Virus record (IMG/VR): IMGVR_UViG_3300041809_002094
Location: 1-20,981 of that record
From: a virus
DNA: 20,981 bases
Strand: one strand, 5' to 3'
Below are positions 15,802 through 20,981 of the stretch, piece by piece. The first letter of the stretch is position 1. Each line of letters begins with the position of its first letter. The notes under the pieces are model-generated. The model worked only from the letters and a program-made list of their open reading frames with translations, did not search any database and was not told the origin of the DNA. Both the position numbers and the translations under genes were made by a program.

Positions 15802-16524
15802 TTAGGCGGTCTGCCAAAAGTCCGGACGGACTGCGCTCCTACAGGTTAAGCCCCAAACCGTTGATGGTGTCTCATGCGGTAAGTCTGCGTCTCCTCCAAA
15901 TTTTAAGCCTCCATATATCGAGAATTTCCAAAGGCTGATATGGGGATTGTCTGTAGCTTGGGCGCCTTCATACCGAATGGTACCTTCGCCCAAGCTAATA
16001 TTTACCCTGTTTTTGGCGTTCAGGTTAAAGAGCCTATCAAAAACCGTTTCGCCGGTGTTTGACAACATCCCTGCGCCGACAAAATGATCCTCCGTGAGAC
16101 TAACCTGCCAATGATGCCATAAAAGTCCTTTAACAATATATCGGAACAGCCCCTCAAGTTTTGCCCCGTCAAAAGGCAGCGTTAAACCCCGCAACAAAAT
16201 GCCATTCTCGTTAATCCATTCTCGATCGGTTCCTGCGGCAAGCTGTCGATGTAGCTTCGCATTTTTTGTCAGTCTAGGAGGAACCATATTTTCTAAGTTT
16301 GTCGCCGCGTCCGCGTGCCTAGCACCGAAAGGCAATACAGACAAAAGGTAATGCTCAAGCGAGGACTTATCGTTATTGCATGACTTGCAAGCAGGCACTT
16401 GCGGGAGATTGCCTCTCTTATCCAGAAGAAAAAACTCTCTGGCAAAGATATGGTCTCCGGTCTCGGAATTTTTCTGTCCGCAGTAAACACAAGTCTTGTT
16501 TCGGAATCTTTTGCTCATAACCAT
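15802..16524 (-). CDS. HNH nuclease-like protein, antisense moron
   Basis: 240 residues (238 from the second ATG at 16518). The N-terminus holds CVYCG, DHIFAREFF and CKSCNNDKSSLEHYLL: two Cys pairs that should bind zinc around an HNH (beta-beta-alpha metal) nuclease core, with His of DH and Asn of CNN as likely catalytic residues, similar to the HNH_5 type. The rest (residues 80-240) is unrecognised. GC is much lower than in the virion genes (22 of 60 bases in 16081-16140) and the gene faces against the tail operon, so it was probably acquired separately as a free-standing endonuclease or a defence/exclusion moron. It fills exactly the space between the tape measure stop and the next + gene. 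Confidence 0.85.
   Translation of the reverse strand: MVMSKRFRNKTCVYCGQKNSETGDHIFAREFFLLDKRGNLPQVPACKSCNNDKSSLEHYLLSVLPFGARHADAATNLENMVPPRLTKNAKLHRQLAAGTDREWINENGILLRGLTLPFDGAKLEGLFRYIVKGLLWHHWQVSLTEDHFVGAGMLSNTGETVFDRLFNLNAKNRVNISLGEGTIRYEGAQATDNPHISLWKFSIYGGLKFGGDADLPHETPSTVWGLTCRSAVRPDFWQTA
15816..15832 (-). terminator. Weak intrinsic terminator candidate for the HNH gene
   Basis: Read on the - strand: AGTCC, loop GTCC, GGACT, then TTT before GG. The stem is only five bases, the T-run is short, and the hairpin lies within the last codons of the HNH gene. Possible but weak. Confidence 0.25.
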
Positions 16525-16547
16525 TAATCTAGCCGAGAATCAGCAAC

Positions 16548-17525
16548 ATGGCTCTCATCAAATGCGCCGGTTTCGACTATCTCACGACGTTGGCTCCGGC
16601 CTCTGCGTTGGCGAGCCTTGGCTTCAGCAACGTCGCCATCCTGCCAGGACAGGGCCGCGCGAGCGGCGGCGCGGCAAAATTGGGTCAGATTAATCTGCCT
16701 TCGCGGCTTGGCACATTCTACTGCGGCTTTGCCCTCGGCAACCCTTCGGGTGTCGAAATCGACTTCAACGATTCCGTCTATGGACGAAACTTTAGCTTGA
16801 AATTTAGCACAGCAGGTGTGGTCACCTGCACGCCGTCCGGATCAAGCGCCGTGTCATCGCCGCCGATGGCGGTGATCCCCGGCGCTGTATGGCAGTACAT
16901 CGAGGTTTATGGATTGATCGCCAATTCGGGCGGAGCCGTTACGGTACGAGTCAACGAAGCTGTCGTCTTATCGGTTGTCTCGGCCGACACGTCCAACAAT
17001 GGCTCGACAGGCGTTGACCAAATCAGCTTCGGCTATAGCGCCGACACTCTTGTCGATGACTTTTACATCTGCGACAACACCGGCGCGGCGTTGAATAATT
17101 TCCTCGGAAACACCCGCATACCAGCGCAAACGCTTAATGGAGCAGGATCGTCGACGCAATGGACGCCGACCGGCTCGGCCTCGTTCAACTGGCAGCTGGC
17201 CAGCAATCCCTATATGGACGATAGCTCTTATGTGTCCTGCGCCACGCCGAACGACCTTGATCTTTACACCCTGACGCCAGTCGTCAACGCCCCGCAAATT
17301 CTCGCGGTGCAGAGCATTGTCGTCGCGCGTCAGGATGACAGCGGCCAGCGCCAGATCGAATCCGTAATCCAATCGGGCACAACAAAAGCGACTGGCGCGG
17401 TGGTCAACACGAGCGGTTCCTATGCCGGCCATACCGATATTTTCGCCACCGATCCCAACACCGGGGGCAGCTGGACATATCAGGCGGTGAACGCGCTTCA
17501 GGTCGGCGCGGAACTCGTCACGTAA
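16548..17525 (+). CDS. Probable virion structural protein, lectin-like beta fold
   Basis: 325 residues, not named confidently. The first 190 residues are beta-rich with FYCGFALGNPSGVEIDF, WQYIEVYGLI, VTVRVNEAVVLSV and DTLVDDFYICDNTGAALNNF, a pattern I associate with concanavalin-like domains of phage tail or head-fibre proteins. The C-terminal part (SYVSCATPNDLDLYTLTPV, IVVARQDDSGQRQIE) is also beta-rich. It lies between the antisense HNH gene and the DUF2460 gene, a place where gene transfer agents have no gene, so it may be a phage-specific tail side protein. Its ribosome-binding site is weak. Confidence 0.75.
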   Translation: MALIKCAGFDYLTTLAPASALASLGFSNVAILPGQGRASGGAAKLGQINLPSRLGTFYCGFALGNPSGVEIDFNDSVYGRNFSLKFSTAGVVTCTPSGSSAVSSPPMAVIPGAVWQYIEVYGLIANSGGAVTVRVNEAVVLSVVSADTSNNGSTGVDQISFGYSADTLVDDFYICDNTGAALNNFLGNTRIPAQTLNGAGSSTQWTPTGSASFNWQLASNPYMDDSSYVSCATPNDLDLYTLTPVVNAPQILAVQSIVVARQDDSGQRQIESVIQSGTTKATGAVVNTSGSYAGHTDIFATDPNTGGSWTYQAVNALQVGAELVT

Positions 17526-17526
17526 C

Positions 17527-18360
17527 ATGGCTGTCCATATCGATTTTCTTGCCGCCGAAACAGCGGCGAAGGGCGTTGCGCCTGTTCGGTTCAATCAGAC
17601 GGCGTTGGAACTCGCGGCCAAAACGAAAGCGCCGCTGAGGCTGAACGCCGTTTTTGCAGAAAGCACCGCCAAGGGCAATGCGCCTTTGCGGCTTGCCTTT
17701 CTTGCCGTCGAATCCTTGGTTCTGATTGGGAGTCCGCCATCCGTGAGTACCGAAAAGTTCCCGCTATCGCCCGGCCTCGGCTGGAGCGTTCAGGTTACGC
17801 CTAAATTCAAGACCCGCGTGGCCGATCATGTGTCCGGACGCGAAATCCGCTCCGCTTGGCAGCAATACGCCATTTATGAGCTGACGCTGACCTTCGAACT
17901 TCTACGCGGCGACGCGACGCAGGAAATCCAAACCATGATCGGCTTCTTTCTGGCGCGTCGAGGACAGTACGACACGTTTCTGCTCGATCTTGGCGCCGTT
18001 ACGCAAAGCACGGCAGATAACACCGTGACAATGGGCGCTCAAGGCATGGGCGACGGCACGACCACCGTGTTCACCCTCATGCGCACGGTCGGCGAAGCGA
18101 CTGAGCCGGTGGGGTATGTGTTTCCCGCCGATCTCGCCGGTGTTTACGTGTCCGGCGTTTTGCAGGATCCGGCTAGTTATTCGTTCGCCGCGCCGAACAC
18201 GCTCACTTTCAATACCGCGCCAGCAAGCGGTAGCCAGATCACCGCGTCATTCCGTTACTACTTCGTCTGCCGCTTTGCCGCCGATGCGCAAGACTTCGAG
18301 GAATTCATGGCTAATCTCTGGTCTTTACACGAACTCAAACTGACGACGGTCTTGCCATGA
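17527..18360 (+). CDS. DUF2460 (TIGR02217) distal tail protein with repeat-bearing N-terminus
   Basis: 277 residues. From about residue 78, FPLSPGLGWSVQVTPKFKTR then SGREIRSAW and LTFELLRGD, with GDGTTTVFTLMRTVG and the closing FEEFMANLWSLHELKLTTVLP, matches DUF2460, the family of GTA gene 12, which forms the distal tail ring. Residues 6-73 are an added stretch of four 17-residue repeats. The start follows the upstream stop by one base, and the TGA overlaps the next ATG (ATGA at 18357-18360), indicating coupled translation. Confidence 0.88.
   Translation: MAVHIDFLAAETAAKGVAPVRFNQTALELAAKTKAPLRLNAVFAESTAKGNAPLRLAFLAVESLVLIGSPPSVSTEKFPLSPGLGWSVQVTPKFKTRVADHVSGREIRSAWQQYAIYELTLTFELLRGDATQEIQTMIGFFLARRGQYDTFLLDLGAVTQSTADNTVTMGAQGMGDGTTTVFTLMRTVGEATEPVGYVFPADLAGVYVSGVLQDPASYSFAAPNTLTFNTAPASGSQITASFRYYFVCRFAADAQDFEEFMANLWSLHELKLTTVLP
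17542..17745 (+). repeat. Four in-phase 51-base (17-residue) tandem repeats
   Basis: Residues 6-22, 23-39, 40-56 and 57-73 of the DUF2460 protein align without gaps: DFLAAETAAKGVAPVRF, NQTALELAAKTKAPLRL, NAVFAESTAKGNAPLRL, AFLAVESLVLIGSPPSV. The common pattern is a small hydrophobic start, E in mid-unit, A-K, then AP-hydrophobic-R-hydrophobic. The fourth is the most degenerate. Repeats like this usually form regular beta or helical stalks. Confidence 0.75.
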
Positions 18361-19235
18361 AATCCGCTCCCGCCGCCGTCATATCCGCGTTGCAGACAAA
18401 CCGAGAATTGGCTTTCGCCGATTGTTTCACTATCACGTTGGCCGATGGCACGATTGCTCGTTACACAAATACCCAATACACGGTCGCTATCCCGCAACCG
18501 GGCGCGCCTGCGCTGGTTTTCGTTTCCGGCGACATTTTGGTCAACGGCCTTAAGCTTAAACAGACCTGCGGCATCGATATCGACGAACAATCCGTCGACA
18601 TCTCTTTCAAACCGACATCGACCATCGCCGGATTGCCGTGGCCGATTGCCGTCCGCGAAGGCCGTTTTGACGGCGCGACCATCGAGCGGGCGCGCGCGGT
18701 GCTGACGGCTTTCGGCGGATCGGTCATCGGTGGCGCGGCGGTGGTCATGTTCCATGGCCTTGTCGCCACGGTCGACAATATCGGTCGCCTGAGCTGCAAA
18801 ATGACGGTCAAGTCGATGCTGAATAAGCTGGCTGTGGATATGCCGCGCGATATCTGGCAACCCGGATGCCTCAACATGCTTTACGACGGGCTTTGCTCTC
18901 TGGCCAAATCCGCCAACGGCGCGGGCGGCACGGTGGGAGCGGATCCGACGCTTACCTTCATCCCGTGGTCTGGATCGGCGGCTGACACCTACGATCAAGG
19001 CACGATCACTTTTGAAAGCGGCGCGAATGTCGGCGTGTCGCGCACGGTGCGTCAATCGACTACGTCGGGGCTGATCTTGTCCCGTCCGCTCGATTACCTG
19101 CCGACAGAAGGCGACGGTTTCGTGGTTTATCGCGGTTGCGACAAGACTATGGCGACCTGCAAGAGCCGCTTCAACAATCTCGCCAATTTTCGCGGTTTTC
19201 CCTTCGTGCCGCCGCCTGAACTCTCAATGTACTGA
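18357..19235 (+). CDS. DUF2163 (TIGR02218) tail hub protein
   Basis: 292 residues. N-terminal TNRELAFADCFTITLADGT and C-terminal VVYRGCDKTMATCKSRF with NLANFRGFPFVPPPE are the usual ends of the DUF2163 family, equivalent to GTA gene 13, the hub at the tail tip. Four cysteines (in WQPGCLNMLYDGLC and GCDKTMATC) could bind an iron-sulfur cluster as in related hub proteins such as lambda gpL; this is inference from spacing only. ATG 18357 overlaps the upstream stop. Confidence 0.88.
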   Translation: MKSAPAAVISALQTNRELAFADCFTITLADGTIARYTNTQYTVAIPQPGAPALVFVSGDILVNGLKLKQTCGIDIDEQSVDISFKPTSTIAGLPWPIAVREGRFDGATIERARAVLTAFGGSVIGGAAVVMFHGLVATVDNIGRLSCKMTVKSMLNKLAVDMPRDIWQPGCLNMLYDGLCSLAKSANGAGGTVGADPTLTFIPWSGSAADTYDQGTITFESGANVGVSRTVRQSTTSGLILSRPLDYLPTEGDGFVVYRGCDKTMATCKSRFNNLANFRGFPFVPPPELSMY

Positions 19236-19290
19236 GGCAAAAACCTTCGATCATCGTGTTAGACAATGCGAAGGGCTACCACTCGTTCTC

Positions 19291-19321
19291 AAAAAGTGGG
19301 ATCAACATTCCCTGATCCCAC
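19291..19321 (-). terminator. Intrinsic terminator of the HNH gene at 19302-20444
   Basis: Read on the - strand: GTGGGATCA, an eight-base loop, TGATCCCAC, then TTTTT (19295 to 19291). The nine-base perfect stem plus T-run is a classical rho-independent terminator. The stop codon at 19302-19304 that ends the frame beyond the internal TGA lies in its second arm, so the terminator fits the long version of the gene. On the + strand no T-run follows, so tail operon transcription can pass. Confidence 0.85.
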
Positions 19322-20444
19322 TCCCTGCGTAATCGACGACGACATACTTCTCGAATGTGCCGAGAGAAATAGTGCCGAGATGCACCCGTAGGATTGGACC
19401 GCCATAAAGTCTGATCAGGCAGACCAGCCTCTGTCCATTGGAGGTGAGCATCATGACATGGCAATTTTCATTCCGCCTGCTGATTTGCACTGGTAGACGG
19501 TCAATATCCTGCTGATCGACGATGTAACCGACAAATGGATGCTGTTCGTCATCACCGTTACCAGATCAACAATATCTTCGACAGCGATCAAATGCAGAAC
19601 AAGACATAACATCGCACCCAAGCAATTTTATGGCAAGATTGAACGCCGTCTTTGTTATCGCTCGGTTCATCTTTCCCTGATCATGCAAATGTTCAACGTG
19701 AATTTTATAGCCCGGTGGAAAAATTATCGAGCCTGAACCGATTGACGGTTTATTTTGGATTTCTTGTAAAAAGACTATTGCCGTTTCTATGTTCTCGGCA
19801 CGAATCCGGAGTCGATCGTCTTGATCAACAGAAGCCCGGCAAAAAAATGGATTTCGTGATGGCTGGACTGGAAAATGATCAAGCCAAGCAGAGGTTGGTT
19901 TGTCACGCCACTCATATCCGACAAGGCAAGGGGATTTCTGTCCTGCCATAGAACCAAGTTTGGCAACCAGGAATCGCGCTGGCTTTGTCGCATTTGGATG
20001 CTTAAATACAGTAAGTTCACGTTGTTGAATAAATGCATTGAATGCCGCCGCAAGACGTGGCGCACTTTCAACATTTGGCGCAAGAGCCAGCATATCCGCG
20101 CCCGTCCAAATGAATTGTGGTCGGAGACGGGGTTCGAACCCCTCGAGAATCTCTGCCTCATAGGCAATCGGATCATCATCCTTAACCATGTAGATGTGCT
20201 CAGCGGGATGGACGCGATAACTATGCCCTTTTCGCTTTCGACCTGCAGGCCCATGAAAGATACGCGCTATGGCTTCCCCCGGAGAACTTGTCCATGCTCG
20301 TTCGTATAGAGAAAAAGCAGCATTGCAGTCACCACAAACGATGTCCTGAAGAGTCCAATTCTCTCCCTGACCGGCAAAGGCACGCGTAAGCACATGCTCG
20401 TCGGTAAACGGCTTATCTTCGCGGCAGTAAATGCACTTAGGCAT
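19302..20444 (-). pseudogene. HNH nuclease-like protein split by an in-frame TGA
   Basis: From ATG 20444 (GAGGG nine bases upstream) the frame runs 292 residues to TGA at 19566-19568, then stays open for 87 more codons to TGA 19302-19304. The N-terminus has CIYC, TDEHVLTRAFAG and IVCGDCNAAFSLYE, an HNH_5-like zinc nuclease core with Asp-Glu-His and Cys-Asn residues. The downstream part (HPFVGYIVDQQDIDRLPVQI, HVMMLTSNGQRLVCLIRLYG, FEKYVVVDYAG) reads as genuine protein, and the terminator sits at its end. A single change such as CGA or TGG to TGA explains the split. The truncated 292-residue form may still be made. GC is low (21 of 60 in 19741-19800). A TATATT at 20491-20486 is a possible -10 box. 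Probably an acquired moron or endonuclease. Confidence 0.8.
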
Positions 20445-20513
20445 GTTGTTGCCCTCTATCGAGTTAAGAAACCTGACAGTTTCACAATATAGCGAACTTG
20501 AACGTTCCATAAC

Positions 20514-20951
20514 ATGAATGAATTAGAACAACGCACGTCCGTGGTCGCGGAGGCACGGCGCTGGATCGGCACGCCTTATCATCATCAAGCCGATGTGCTG
20601 GGCGCAGGCGTCGATTGCGGCATGCTGCTGGTGCGGGTTTATGTCGATTGCGGCGTTGTTCCGCCCTTCGATCCGCGTCCTTATCCCGTCCAATGGCATC
20701 TGCACCGCGATGACGAGCGTTACCTCGGCTTCATGATGGAATGCTCGTCCGAGGTGGAAGCGCCGGAACCTGGAGACATGGTCGTCTGGAAAATTGGCCG
20801 CGCTTACGCTCACGGCGGCATCGTCGTCGGCTGGCCTCTGGTCGTTCACGCCTATCAGCCGGAAAGCATAGTCGTGGAATCCGATGTCTCGCTTCCAAGC
20901 CCGCTCTCGGAAAACAAAAGCCGCCGTTTCTTTAGTCCTTGGAGGCATTGA
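20514..20951 (+). CDS. NlpC/P60 family tail peptidase
   Basis: 145 residues. ARRWIGTPYHHQ followed by GAGVDCGMLLVRVYVD gives the catalytic Cys35; GRAYAHGGIVVGWP gives the His and VVHAY the third polar residue of the NlpC/P60 triad. Phage and GTA gene-14 members (TIGR02219) sit at the tail tip and cut peptide cross-links of peptidoglycan during DNA entry. The ATG 20514 has no clear ribosome-binding site, perhaps because the HNH cassette was inserted just upstream. The stop TGA overlaps the next ATG. Confidence 0.92.
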   Translation: MNELEQRTSVVAEARRWIGTPYHHQADVLGAGVDCGMLLVRVYVDCGVVPPFDPRPYPVQWHLHRDDERYLGFMMECSSEVEAPEPGDMVVWKIGRAYAHGGIVVGWPLVVHAYQPESIVVESDVSLPSPLSENKSRRFFSPWRH

Positions 20952-20981
20952 TGGGATGGCTCTTTGGCGGAGGCGAGTCGG
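20951..20981 (+). CDS. Start of next tail gene, cut by window end
   Basis: ATG 20951 overlaps the TGA of the peptidase gene (TGATG) and is preceded by GGAGG at 20941-20945. The first residues are MGWLFGGGES. By order with gene transfer agents this should be the large tail-tip/host-attachment protein, but only ten codons are visible. Confidence 0.6.
   Translation, partial: MGWLFGGGES

Noticed and set aside
19244-19274. Inverted repeat CCTTCG...CGAAGG as a + strand terminator after the hub gene
   Set aside because: Loop of 19 bases and no T-run; the peptidase gene downstream must be transcribed through it.
19566-19568. TGA read as selenocysteine or as a sense codon
   Set aside because: TGA ends many intact genes here (large terminase, protease, hub, peptidase), and nothing links this protein to selenocysteine use; a nonsense mutation is simpler.
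20116-20150. tRNA-like T-arm (GGGGTTCGAACCCC) and CCA-like end on the - strand within the second HNH gene
   Set aside because: No matching 5' acceptor strand, D-arm or seven-base anticodon loop at the right distance upstream; the bases code normally for the HNH protein.
20491-20506. GTTC/GAAC repeats upstream of the second HNH gene as a LexA box
   Set aside because: Alphaproteobacterial LexA sites are GTTC-N7-GTTC; here the spacing is two bases.
1-20981. CRISPR arrays, insertion sequences, rRNA, integrase or attachment sites
   Set aside because: No regularly spaced repeats, transposase, recombinase or terminal repeats were seen by reading both strands.

Overview
The window is most of the packaging, head and tail module of an HK97-like siphophage or prophage. 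All virion genes lie on the + strand in packed, often overlapping order. The tail genes (tail terminator, tail tube, two-part chaperone, tape measure, a DUF2460 protein, a DUF2163 hub, an NlpC/P60 peptidase, then a new ORF) follow the order of alphaproteobacterial gene transfer agents and their related phages. Together with the GC-rich codon use, this suggests an alphaproteobacterial host. I cannot name the species, and no integrase, att site or host gene is visible to prove integration.

Layout: 1-2865 is an accessory block: the 3' part of a ParB-domain/beta-class DNA methyltransferase, a DUF488 protein, an unrecognised 255-residue protein and a VOC (bleomycin-resistance-like) protein. 2918-7320 is packaging and prohead assembly: P27-type small terminase, large terminase, portal, and a prohead protease whose C-terminal part has its own ribosome-binding site and start, like a lambda Nu3-type nested scaffold. 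7429-11194 holds the major capsid protein, two small probable head proteins, the head-tail connector, a gp10-like protein and a DUF3168 tail terminator. 11298-15790 holds the tail tube protein, a chaperone pair joined by a probable -1 frameshift, and the tape measure protein. 16548-20981 holds a probable virion protein, the DUF2460 protein with 17-residue N-terminal repeats, the DUF2163 hub, the NlpC/P60 peptidase and the first codons of the next tail gene.

The tail operon is interrupted twice by genes on the opposite strand with clearly lower GC, both encoding HNH-type zinc-finger nuclease domains: 15802-16524 after the tape measure gene, and 19302-20444 between hub and peptidase. These look like independently acquired morons or free-standing endonucleases. 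The second is broken by an in-frame TGA; 87 further codons stay open after it and end inside a well-formed intrinsic terminator on the same strand, so the gene was probably about 380 codons long until recently.

Other structure beyond the gene list: the same roughly 60-base leader, with two hairpins and a shared TTAGATGGAG ribosome-binding segment, precedes both the major capsid gene and the tail tube gene. These encode the two most abundant virion proteins, so a duplicated expression element is likely. I saw no tRNA, rRNA, CRISPR array or insertion sequence. No gene-free stretch exceeds 300 bases once the broken HNH gene is counted as a gene.
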